64,000 nt of DNA from DUZB01 sp963747555 (GTDB lineage: Bacteria > Desulfobacterota > DSM-4660 > Desulfatiglandales > Desulfatiglandaceae), in the NCBI GenBank assembly GCA_963747555.1, contig CAVVFZ010000002.1, positions 157,346-221,345 on the forward strand. The letters are read 5' to 3'. The notes beneath the pieces were generated by a model. It was not told where the DNA came from, made no database searches, and saw nothing but the letters and a program-made list of their open reading frames with translations. A program made the translations under genes and the position numbers. This document shows positions 46,699 to 53,620 of the stretch, piece by piece (the first letter of the stretch is position 1; every line of letters begins with the position of its first letter).

Positions 46699-46956
46699 AT
46701 GGCCAAGACATCAAGGGGAATTGTCCGACCTGACCCGGAAATCAAAGAAAGGGCAAAATCCATTCTCAAGGAGTTGGGGATCCCCATATCCTCCGCTCAT
46801 GAGCTATTCTACAGACAGATCATTGCCTACCGTGGTCTTCCTTTTGACGCTCGTATCCCAAATCAGGAAACGCTCAAAGCCATGCATGATGCCCGCGTGG
46901 GCAAAGGTGAGCGGTATGACAGTGTGGAATCACTATACAAGGATTGCGGGCTTTAA
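46699..46956 (+). CDS. relB: RelB/DinJ-family antitoxin (TA module 6)
   Basis: 85 residues, RHH family of RelB/DinJ: VRPDPEIKERAKSILKELGI followed by SSAHELFYRQIIAYRGLPF, a hallmark of DinJ. The start at 46699 has GGAGGG upstream. Stop overlaps the toxin start (TAATG). Confidence 0.9.
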   Translation: MAKTSRGIVRPDPEIKERAKSILKELGIPISSAHELFYRQIIAYRGLPFDARIPNQETLKAMHDARVGKGERYDSVESLYKDCGL

Positions 46957-47225
46957 TGCTGCCTATTCGACCCACTTCGCGGTTTAAGCGGGACTTAAAG
47001 AGATCCGCTCGTCAGGGTCAAGATCTTGACAAATTGAAGCATGTCCTTGAGACGCTTGCCGTTCCGGAAGCGTTGCCGCCGGAGTTCAGAGATCATAAGC
47101 TTAAGGGAAAGTGGCAAGATTTTCGAGAATGCCATATTGAGCCGGACTGGCTGCTAATTTATTCGATCACTGACTTCGAACTTAGGCCTGCACGCATGGG
47201 CTCGCATGCTGAGTTGTTTGAATAA
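46956..47225 (+). CDS. yafQ: YafQ-family mRNA interferase toxin (TA module 6)
   Basis: 89 residues. Typical YafQ pattern: FKRDLKRSARQGQDLDKL, LPPEFRDHKLKGKWQDFREC, HIEPDWLLIY, and the C-terminal RMGSHAELF. The catalytic His positions of YafQ (H in DHKL, HIEP and SHAEL) are kept. Its own ribosome-binding site is poor. Confidence 0.92.
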   Translation: MLPIRPTSRFKRDLKRSARQGQDLDKLKHVLETLAVPEALPPEFRDHKLKGKWQDFRECHIEPDWLLIYSITDFELRPARMGSHAELFE

Positions 47226-47228
47226 ACA

Positions 47229-47350
47229 TCCCCCCTCCGTCCTCTGTCCTCCGCCCTCCGTCCTCTGACATCTGTCTTTACCCTCCGTCCTCCGTCCTCT
47301 GTCTTCTGCCCTCTGTCTTCCGCCGTCTGTCTTCTGTCCTCTGCCTTTAT
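47229..47350. repeat. Heptanucleotide tract 7
   Basis: CYGTCYT heptads from 47235 to about 47348, beginning 4 bases after the yafQ stop. It is followed by a small direct repeat of AAATCATCCTTCGCGAACC near 47370-47420. Confidence 0.85.
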
Positions 47351-47465
47351 CCATTCATCCTATTCATCCAAATCATCCTTCGCGAACCGAATCATCCTTC
47401 GCGAACCAAATCATCCTTCGCGGAGCGGTCCCTATTCCCTGCGCTGTTCAAATCCCAGATCGGTA

Positions 47466-47494
47466 TTGACAGATACTGTGAGGCACTATAAGAT
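47466..47494 (+). promoter_or_regulatory. Promoter of TA module 7
   Basis: TTGACA, 17 bases, TAAGAT; predicted start near 47501, about 24 bases before the toxin ATG. Confidence 0.65.
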
Positions 47495-47524
47495 ACCCTC
47501 AATGATGATGAGGGGTATGGGTCA

Positions 47525-47857
47525 ATGGGGCAAGGCAAGGCATTTCAATGTGAAATCACTGTCTCCTCGGGAGTCCGGGAGAAACTTCTTCGAAAACACC
47601 ACGTTGAAATCTGGGAGATTGAAGAGATCATTTATGATGATCCACGGGCATTTTCCATCACTCACAGGGATTGTTATTTCATTTACGGTCGGACCTTTGC
47701 CGGGAGATACCTTCTCGCTCTGGTCAGGATTCTGTCTCCACACGAAGCGACGGCGATTGGGTTTCAGCCCAGCTCCCATGTGTTGAGAATCATCACAGCA
47801 AGAGACATGAATCAGACGCAAAGAGACATGTACAACAGAAGAGGAGGCAAACCATGA
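47525..47857 (+). CDS. BrnT/DUF4258-like toxin (TA module 7)
   Basis: 110 residues. Pattern KLLRKHHVEIWEIEEIIYDD, then GRTFAGRYLLALVRI and VLRIITARDMNQTQR, the strand order of BrnT-like RNases. Start at 47525 with GAGGGG 9 bases upstream; another frame opening at 47502 encodes nothing recognisable. ATGA overlap with the antitoxin. Confidence 0.75.
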   Translation: MGQGKAFQCEITVSSGVREKLLRKHHVEIWEIEEIIYDDPRAFSITHRDCYFIYGRTFAGRYLLALVRILSPHEATAIGFQPSSHVLRIITARDMNQTQRDMYNRRGGKP

Positions 47858-48135
47858 AAAATTCGAAAAAACTGTCGGATGTCCCTCCTATGAACGATCA
47901 CGAGTTGGAAGCCTTCTGGGAGAAAAACCAGCCGGAAGACTATGAAGGCTGGGAAGAAGGAACGCTGACATTCGCACGGCCGCCAAAAAAGTTAATCCAG
48001 TTGCGAATGGAACCCAGAGACGTCAGAATCATTGACCGCGAATCCAAACGCTCAGGCATCGACAGAACCCAACTGGTACGTTCGTGGGTAAAAGAGAAAA
48101 TCAGCCACATAGAAGGCAAGGAAAGTCACGGGTAG
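47854..48135 (+). CDS. CopG/BrnA-like antitoxin (TA module 7)
   Basis: 93 residues. The N-terminal part is acidic (NDHELEAFWEKNQPEDYEGW), the C-terminal part RHH-like (IQLRMEPRDVRIIDRESKRS, DRTQLVRSWVKEKI). GAGGAGG before the ATG. Partner of the BrnT-like toxin. Confidence 0.75.
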   Translation: MKNSKKLSDVPPMNDHELEAFWEKNQPEDYEGWEEGTLTFARPPKKLIQLRMEPRDVRIIDRESKRSGIDRTQLVRSWVKEKISHIEGKESHG

Positions 48136-48171
48136 TCCTCTGCCCTCCGTCCTCCGCCCTCCGTCCTCCGT
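48134..48171. repeat. Heptanucleotide tract 8
   Basis: Five CYGTCYT-like units (CTGCCCT, CCGTCCT, CCGCCCT) right after the module 7 stop; the last tract in the window. It marks the end of the plus-strand modules and abuts the convergent hicB. Confidence 0.75.
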
Positions 48172-48173
48172 CA

Positions 48174-48461
48174 TCAATAAACCACAAAAGGCTCAAGCTC
48201 TTCTCTTTCCTTCAATTGGCGAAAAACTCCATAAGGGATATCAAGATGGACAACAGGTTCAGGTATCGGTTTTCCCATTTCAAGAAACACGTCAAAAAAA
48301 GCCTCTTTAACTGACTCAAGCTCCCTCAGCGCAATTCCAGCGGTCTCACCAAATGCCTTGCAGCCTTTCAGCATGGGAATGAAGGCGCAAAACCCTTCAG
48401 GCACTTTCTCGATATGAGCGGGGTAGTTTAATGAAAGATAGTATTGCTTATCCTTTTTCAT
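48174..48461 (-). CDS. hicB: HicB-family antitoxin (TA module 8)
   Basis: 95 residues: YYLSLNYPAHIEKVPEGFCA, FIPMLKGCKAFGETAGIALR and KPIPEP are the standard HicB partial RNase H fold. It follows hicA with a 14-base overlap. This is the only module of the island on the minus strand. Confidence 0.9.
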   Translation of the reverse strand: MKKDKQYYLSLNYPAHIEKVPEGFCAFIPMLKGCKAFGETAGIALRELESVKEAFFDVFLEMGKPIPEPVVHLDIPYGVFRQLKEREELEPFVVY

Positions 48462-48633
48462 GCTCCATCTCCAAAATTCGCAATGCTCTCAACGCATCTT
48501 TTACTTGATACTCGGGCAATTTCTTGGGCGATTTTGTAAGTGTAACGATCCTATCCAACGATTCATGATAATACGTGTAATGGCTGCTTCCACCTCTTGG
48601 CTGCCTTTCTCCAAATCCAAAATCTTTCAACAA
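48448..48633 (-). CDS. hicA: HicA-family mRNA interferase toxin (TA module 8), start uncertain
   Basis: The visible part (61 residues from a TTG at 48633) holds the HicA core: GGSSHYTYYH with the catalytic His, and PEYQVKDALRAL. Upstream codons in frame continue the family N-terminus (NPKDVTFAEAQKL) to about 48690 but no ATG, GTG or TTG suited to a full-length start is seen. It is either 5'-truncated or uses an unusual start. Double-stranded RNA-binding fold that cleaves mRNA. Confidence 0.8.
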   Translation of the reverse strand: MLKDFGFGERQPRGGSSHYTYYHESLDRIVTLTKSPKKLPEYQVKDALRALRILEMEHEKG

Positions 48634-48718
48634 TTTTTGAGCTTCAGCAAATGTTACATCTTTTGGATTATGTTTGATACGTAAAAATACGTAAATATTC
48701 GGTTTGCCTCTTCCTGAG

Positions 48719-49486
48719 TCAATTTTTCAACAAAACTCTAAATTTTTTAAGAAGAGGATACACCCAGATATCTTTAATGGGAACACTTAGTTCCCCGGGT
48801 GGTCCAAGTTTTCCACGGCCCTTGGTTTGTCCGATATTGATCCAGTTGGCGGCTTTATAACAAGTGCCGGCAAATAGGTTTTTTTGGACAAAAGATTCCA
48901 GTAACACTGGCCGGACGTTATATTTTTCTTCCCAGTCATCCGGAAGCCTGCGTGCGGTTAATGACAGTATTTTTGATGCAAGGTTTTTTGATTTCACCCA
49001 TGGTAAAATAAGAAATCGAGCATTATTTGTAATCAAATTCAGATTCTTCTTTCGCTGATCATGATTCCATCCAATAAATTGATCTCTTGGTGCAGTTTGC
49101 CATGCAGCTGCACCAAAGCCAGTCAGAGCAACAATTTGTTTACCGGCAGTAATAAGATAGCGAAGCTGAGCTCCAGGCAGGGGCGTATAACCAAGATAAT
49201 GATATCGCTCAATGTACTCATTCCACAAAGCTGAGTTGGCTTTGGTAACCATCTTCAAATGCAATTGGGGCAACTGATTGACAGAGCACACAACAGGGTT
49301 TTGTGGATCAGTGACTGATGTGAACTGAATCCTTTTCAGGGGTGCCTTGATCTGGGTGGGAGGGGGCAGTTCGATCAATCCATCTCTGTGCATTCGCAAC
49401 ATAGCAACACGACACGACATATCTTTTAGATTGCCGTCAGGCTTTAGCCATTGAAACATCCCGCACACTTCTTTCGAAAGCCGCAT
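48719..49486 (-). CDS. DUF4338 (DruA-like) protein, 5' end uncertain
   Basis: 255 residues from the first ATG. In-frame similarity continues 29 codons upstream to a stop at about 49573 (FQQIRSLIKQNPGFNRMRLS) without a start codon, so the gene probably lost its start. Conserved DUF4338 features: WNEYIERYHYLGYTPLPGAQ, IGWNHDQRKKNL, NNARFLILPWVKS and ANWINIGQTKGRG. The domain occurs in DruA of the Druantia phage-defence system but is also common alone. No druE-like helicase is nearby, so defence is only a possibility. Confidence 0.78.
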   Translation of the reverse strand: MRLSKEVCGMFQWLKPDGNLKDMSCRVAMLRMHRDGLIELPPPTQIKAPLKRIQFTSVTDPQNPVVCSVNQLPQLHLKMVTKANSALWNEYIERYHYLGYTPLPGAQLRYLITAGKQIVALTGFGAAAWQTAPRDQFIGWNHDQRKKNLNLITNNARFLILPWVKSKNLASKILSLTARRLPDDWEEKYNVRPVLLESFVQKNLFAGTCYKAANWINIGQTKGRGKLGPPGELSVPIKDIWVYPLLKKFRVLLKN

Positions 49487-49630
49487 CCGATTGAACCCGG
49501 GATTTTGTTTTATGAGGGATCGAATCTGTTGAAATTCTTCGGGCGTTGTAGAAAGCCGAAATATTGTGTTCTAACTGATGGGGATATTTTCTAAATAATT
49601 TGACAAATTGAAAAGATTATCGAAATAAAG

Positions 49631-49658
49631 AGGGCCGATTGTTGGAGGCCCTTTTTTT
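49631..49658 (+). terminator. Rho-independent terminator at the left side of the transposon
   Basis: AGGGCC and GGCCCT with a 10-base loop followed by seven T. It could insulate the element from outside transcription. A GGCGGTG/CACCGCC pair lies just downstream (about 49669-49705). Confidence 0.7.
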
Positions 49659-49721
49659 ATGAAGAAAGGCGGTGAGCCCTTAGCAAGGAGAATCCCACCG
49701 CCCCCAAACTTAGGAGGTAAA

Positions 49722-50167
49722 ATGATAATCTTTACAAGCGTTAATCTCAAGGAGATTTTAAAAAAAAGAAGAGTTACCCATGGAAGCGTCCGGAAGGATG
49801 TCCTAAATGCAAAGCGCCCAAGGTGTGGGGTCATGGCTATGTATTTGCGTATTTTGATGGAATCCCGGGAGGAGTTTGGCTTAGGCGATACAAATGTCCC
49901 ATCTGCGGCACGGTTCTCAGGTTACGTCCCAAAGGTTTTTTCCCCAGATTCCAAGCCTCTATAGAATCTATTCGAAACAGCATCATCCTCAAAGAATCCA
50001 AAAATATATGGCTCAAGGGTATTGAAAGGACCCGTCAACTGCACTGGTTCAAGGCACTGCGTCGAAGGGCGGTTGCCTTTTTTGGAACAGTCAATCCGAC
50101 TGATCTTTTAGGTGTCTTTGACTATTTTGTTTCCAAAGGAATCTGCCCCGTAAGTCGGTCCTTATAA
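49722..50167 (+). pseudogene. Transposon accessory zinc-ribbon protein, frame change at A8
   Basis: The ATG at 49722 has AGGAGG 4 bases upstream and reads IIFTSVNLKEILKK in one frame. At the run TTTTAAAAAAAAG (49757-49768) the coding similarity moves to the -1 frame: YPWKRPEGCPKCKAP, later YKCPICGTVLRLRPKGFFPR, ending at 50167. The CxxC...CxxC ribbon suggests DNA binding. The run contains T TTA AAA in the zero frame, a classical slippery heptamer, so programmed -1 frameshifting is possible; a miscounted homopolymer is the alternative. First gene of the element's operon. Confidence 0.6.
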
Positions 50168-50271
50168 TCCGGTTCGTAATCTATTTTTCATTCACCCTAC
50201 CGAAGGGTGTCGTTTTCAACCTTCCTGGCCCGGTGTATACCTGGGAAAAAATTTAAAAGGAGGGTTTTTTT

Positions 50272-51552
50272 ATGACGGAAAATGAAAAAAGGGATGTTGC
50301 AGTGTTCCGGTACAGCATCATCAGCGATCTGGTAAACGCCAGGGACCTTTCCTGGGGAGAGCAGGAACGTCTGATCAGGGAGAAGTGTTTGCGTAAGTGG
50401 TCGATCCCGTTTTCGGAGAAGACACGGATCAGCCGAAGTTGTGTTCTTGGTTGGGTGAAGGCCTACAAAGCCGGCAATGGAGATATTCGTTCCTTGTATC
50501 CCAACAGCCGCAAGGACAAAGGCAAGAGCCGGGCCATAGATGAAGACACCTGCCTGAGTCTGATCCGGTTGAGAAAAGAGATGCCTGCAGCAACGGTCCC
50601 CATACTGCTGGACGAGATGAAGGCTCGCAATCTGGTCACTCCCGGCCTCGAACTGAAAAACACAACTGTGTACCGGTTTCTAAATCAACAGGGGGTAATG
50701 AGACAAAAACCCCCGGCGGAAGACCGACGAAAGTTTGAGGCGCCCGGCCCCAATGAACTGTGGCAAAGCGATGTTATGCATGGTCCTCGTATAGAGGTGG
50801 ACGGCAAGCTAAGAAAGACCTATCTCATCGCTATTATAGACGATCATTCCAGACTGATCCCCCACGGAGAGTTTTACCTGTCAGAGGGCCTCTCCTCCTA
50901 TCTGGTTGCTTTGGAGCAGGCTTTCTTAAAGAGAGGCCTTCCCAGAAAGCTCTACGTGGATAACGGCTCGGCTTTTCGCAGTAAGCATTTGGAATACATT
51001 ACAGCCTCTTTGAACATAGCGTTGATCCATGCAAGACCATATAAGCCCCAGGGAAAAGGCAAGATTGAAAGATGGTTCCGGATTGTCCGTACGGTTTTTC
51101 TTCCACGATTCAAAGGTTGCCAACTTTCGGAACTCAATGAGGCACTGGATCTGTGGATTAACGAGGCCTATCACAAAAAAAAGCACAGTGCCACCGGACA
51201 GAGCCCTTTTGAGCGTTTTACCGCCCAACTGCAATGCATAAGACCGGCTCCGGATAATCTGAAGGATTACTTTCGGAAAGTGGCAAGACGCAAAGTGGCC
51301 AAAGACAGGAGCATCACCTTCAATGGAAAACTTTATGAAGCGCCTGTGCCTCTAATCGGCAGTCGAGTGGAATTGCTCTATCATGACAATGATCCCGACC
51401 AGATAGAGGTCAAATGGAAAAACAAGTCATACGGAATACTCCGCCCGGTAGACCTTCATGTTAATTGCCGGGTCAAGCGGGATGACAATAACCAGAACGA
51501 TGTAATTATCACCACGGAAGGCCTGGAATATAAAGGGGGCAGTTTGCTGTAA
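50272..51552 (+). CDS. DDE transposase (rve integrase fold, Mu/TniA-like)
   Basis: 426 residues. N-terminal helix-turn-helix region (ISRSCVLGWVKAY near 55), then the rve catalytic domain: first Asp in LWQSDVMHG (residue 164), second in YVDNGSAF (near 228) and Glu in GKIERWFR (near 264), with a C-terminal beta barrel (ITFNGKLYEAPV). Catalyses strand transfer of the element. AGGAGGG precedes the ATG. Followed after 11 bp by an AAA ATPase, the arrangement of two-component transposons that use an ATPase for target selection. Confidence 0.9.
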   Translation: MTENEKRDVAVFRYSIISDLVNARDLSWGEQERLIREKCLRKWSIPFSEKTRISRSCVLGWVKAYKAGNGDIRSLYPNSRKDKGKSRAIDEDTCLSLIRLRKEMPAATVPILLDEMKARNLVTPGLELKNTTVYRFLNQQGVMRQKPPAEDRRKFEAPGPNELWQSDVMHGPRIEVDGKLRKTYLIAIIDDHSRLIPHGEFYLSEGLSSYLVALEQAFLKRGLPRKLYVDNGSAFRSKHLEYITASLNIALIHARPYKPQGKGKIERWFRIVRTVFLPRFKGCQLSELNEALDLWINEAYHKKKHSATGQSPFERFTAQLQCIRPAPDNLKDYFRKVARRKVAKDRSITFNGKLYEAPVPLIGSRVELLYHDNDPDQIEVKWKNKSYGILRPVDLHVNCRVKRDDNNQNDVIITTEGLEYKGGSLL

Positions 51553-51563
51553 GGAGAATGTAC

Positions 51564-52373
51564 ATGAATGAAAACTACCGGAGTTTTTTCGGCCTGAAAA
51601 AGGAACCATTTGGAACCGATTTGAAAACCAAAGAGGTGCTCGAAACCAAAGAACTAAAGGCTGTGGCAAAAAGGTTCGAGTATACGGTTCGTTTAGGGGG
51701 AATCGCCCTGGTGACCGGTGAGATAGGAAGCGGCAAGTCTACAGCATTGAGATATAGCTCCGATCAGTTGCATCCGTCGGAATACAAGACGTTTTATGTC
51801 ACTGCGACTTCCGGCTCCATCCTTGAACTGTATCGTCAGATTACAGCAGAGATGGGAATCTATCAGTCAAGCAACTCCAAAGCAGTCATGACACGGCTGA
51901 TCCGACATGAGATCAAAGAAGTTGTTGACGGTAAAAAAATGAAAGCCGTGCTGATCATCGATGAAGCATCCCTGCTGCGTTTGGAAGTGATGGCTGAATT
52001 GCACACCATTTGTCAGTTTCAAAAAGACTCCAAACCCTGGCTCCCTATGATTCTGGCAGGGCAGGCAAGTCTCATTGACAAGATGACTTATCGGGCCTCC
52101 GCGCCTATTGCATCGAGAATCGTCGCAAGAAGTCACCTGGAAGGCCTGGATCGCCAGAGCATGCAACAGTATCTTGCACACCATTTACATCTGGCCGGCA
52201 TAGAAACCAATCTTTTTGAGGATGCCGCCATCACTGCAATACATCAGGGATCAGGAGGGCTCCTTCGAAAGGCCAATCATCTGGCAAGGGGTGCTTTGAT
52301 CGCTGCGGCTTCCGATGAAGCGATAACCGTAACGCCTGAACACGTAAGGCTCGCTGCTACTGAAATCTTCTAA
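51564..52373 (+). CDS. ExeA/TniB-like AAA+ ATPase of the transposon
   Basis: 269 residues from the ATG at 51564 (AAGGAG 7 bases upstream; an ATG at 51558 is too close to it). FFGLKKEPFGT is the ExeA-type start; Walker A TGEIGSGKST near 48, Walker B VLIIDEAS near 128, and Arg-containing sensor region ASRIVARSHLEGL. By analogy with TnsC/TniB/IstB it should load the transposase on target DNA. Confidence 0.88.
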   Translation: MNENYRSFFGLKKEPFGTDLKTKEVLETKELKAVAKRFEYTVRLGGIALVTGEIGSGKSTALRYSSDQLHPSEYKTFYVTATSGSILELYRQITAEMGIYQSSNSKAVMTRLIRHEIKEVVDGKKMKAVLIIDEASLLRLEVMAELHTICQFQKDSKPWLPMILAGQASLIDKMTYRASAPIASRIVARSHLEGLDRQSMQQYLAHHLHLAGIETNLFEDAAITAIHQGSGGLLRKANHLARGALIAAASDEAITVTPEHVRLAATEIF

Positions 52374-52392
52374 CTCTTGTAAGGAGCTATAC

Positions 52393-52557
52393 ATGAAACA
52401 GCAGGTAATAAGAGAGGCCGCATGGTCTCTATGGCAGGAAGTACATGCCTTCGTAGAATTATTGGGAGATTATCTGGATGAAAACCAGTCAGAAGACGAA
52501 ACATATCCCTACGACGAAGACCCAATGACTCTAAACTGTGATGACGTCCCATTTTAA
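52393..52557 (+). CDS. 54-residue acidic protein, transposon gene 4
   Basis: Small ORF with AAGGAG 6 bases before the ATG, 19 bp after the ATPase stop. The N-terminal helix is amphipathic (REAAWSLWQEVHAFVELLGD) and the tail strongly acidic (DENQSEDE, YDEDP). No family recognised. Position and ribosome-binding site suggest it is a true member of the element, possibly a partner of the ATPase or transposase. Confidence 0.6.
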   Translation: MKQQVIREAAWSLWQEVHAFVELLGDYLDENQSEDETYPYDEDPMTLNCDDVPF

Positions 52558-52596
52558 TTGAATAGCGTCATACGCTAATCATGAATTTTCTGTGAC

Positions 52597-52806
52597 ATGG
52601 AGCTGAAAATGCGAGGTGGAACCCGTTCAGGTGCAGGCCGAAAAAAGAAACCGGATCATTTGAGACGCGAGCTGGTAACCATTCGATTGCCTCAGTGGAT
52701 GATTTCACAACTTAAAAACAAGGGGGAAATCGGATACTTAATTGAGAGCCAATTGATCAAAAGAGACTTTTTGGATTTGCCGGATGACTACGTAGCAGGT
52801 AGTTGA
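52597..52806 (+). CDS. 69-residue basic DNA-binding-like protein, transposon gene 5
   Basis: Starts MELKMRGGTRSGAGRKKKPD, a basic GGxRxGAGRKKK motif seen in many small phage and plasmid proteins, then VTIRLPQWMISQLKNKG, an RHH-like strand and helix. Possible regulator of the element. Function otherwise unknown. Confidence 0.55.
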   Translation: MELKMRGGTRSGAGRKKKPDHLRRELVTIRLPQWMISQLKNKGEIGYLIESQLIKRDFLDLPDDYVAGS

Positions 52807-52853
52807 AATCGGCCAAATGTTCGTTCCAAATTGCTTGTCTTTTGAAAAAGGCC

Positions 52854-52887
52854 GGGATGTGAAACACATCTCTTCGTTTCACATCCC
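52854..52887. terminator. Perfect 12-bp dyad after the transposon operon
   Basis: GGGATGTGAAAC pairs with GTTTCACATCCC, loop of 10 bases, followed by CCCTTTC. A likely transcript end; its core GTGAAAC/GTTTCAC matches the dyads inside the toxin-antitoxin island. Confidence 0.6.
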
Positions 52888-53049
52888 CCTTTCAACAATA
52901 AAAACATGAGATGGCACTCACGTCAGTCTAACCTACGGATATACACAGAGATGTTCAATCTCAGGTTGTCATTCCGAATCCGCTGACAACAAAAAGCAGT
53001 TTGACTCCCGACAAAATAATCTGAAAATCTATGCTTTCATGCAGAATAA

Positions 53050-53253
53050 TCAGAAAATCATTGTCAAACTTTTGCGGAAATCAACAGGCGCGAAGAGAAC
53101 TCCCAAGGACAACATAAAGAGGTACAGACACAACAGCCACAACAGTTTCAGCCTCAAGATGAAAAATCTGATAAAAAGGATAATGGAAAAGGTAATAAAA
53201 AAGATAATAAAAAAGATAATGGAAAAGGTAATGGAAAAGGTAATGGAAAGTAG
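53050..53253 (+). pseudogene. Remnant with six 12-base repeats (low-complexity Asn/Gly/Lys tail)
   Basis: Open frame without a start codon: Gln-rich (TQQPQQFQPQDEKSDKK) then (D/G)N(G/K)K repeats, ending at TAG 53251. The frame continues beyond the stop as LSHNEKAAVRELATKLV to 53323. The repeat units (GATAATGGAAAA, GGTAATAAAAAA and variants) occupy 53179-53250. It looks like the linker region of a lost protein; identity unknown. Confidence 0.45.
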
Positions 53254-53317
53254 GATGACAAAAGATTATCCCACAATGAAAAGGCTGCCGTAAGGGAACT
53301 GGCCACCAAACTTGTCA

Positions 53318-53620
53318 ATGGCGAGTGACCGAGATGACGATCATCTACTTGCTTTATACAAACGGGATGGGTATTGGGTGCGGTCAGCAAATCCAACTTT
53401 GTCGGATTGTCGCTTCCGAGAGCCGGTGTATCGGACATTGCGAGAGTTGGTTATGTCATACTTTGAACTCTATTTTAACGTGTCGCGAGAAAAGACTTTG
53501 CGGGGCTACACAGTGCCGCTTAATCTGAAAGCGTTTGACAAGGGGAATTGGATGAGCGTTGATGAGCCACTGGAAAGCATAGCGAAGCATTTGGACAAGA
53601 TGCGCCAGTCCCAGTGCTGA
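53318..53620 (+). pseudogene. C-terminal fragment of an unidentified protein (possibly transglutaminase-like)
   Basis: About 100 residues: HLLALYKRDGYWVRSANPTL, CRFREPVYRTLRELVMSYFE and LRGYTVPLNLKAFDKGNW. The pattern recalls the C-terminal part of transglutaminase-like proteins, but I cannot place it firmly. No upstream catalytic part is present. It appears truncated by rearrangement between the two mobile elements. Confidence 0.4.

Noticed and set aside
41585..48175. Integron cassette array with attC sites
   Set aside because: TA cassettes in one orientation suggest it, but I found no RYYYAAC/GTTRRRY pairs framing the dyads and no integrase gene in the window.
44370..48175. Long Arg/Thr/Glu/Asp-rich and Ser/Val-rich ORFs in the spacers
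   Set aside because: They are translations of the heptad tracts in several frames, without ribosome-binding sites or family similarity.
49560..53000. Terminal inverted repeats of the five-gene transposon
   Set aside because: A TGACAA-containing stretch occurs on both sides (about 49605 and, inverted, 52968), but the match is too short and unevenly spaced to define ends.
43184..53250. CRISPR array
   Set aside because: Repeats are contiguous 7- or 12-base units without unique spacers of uniform length, and no cas gene is present.
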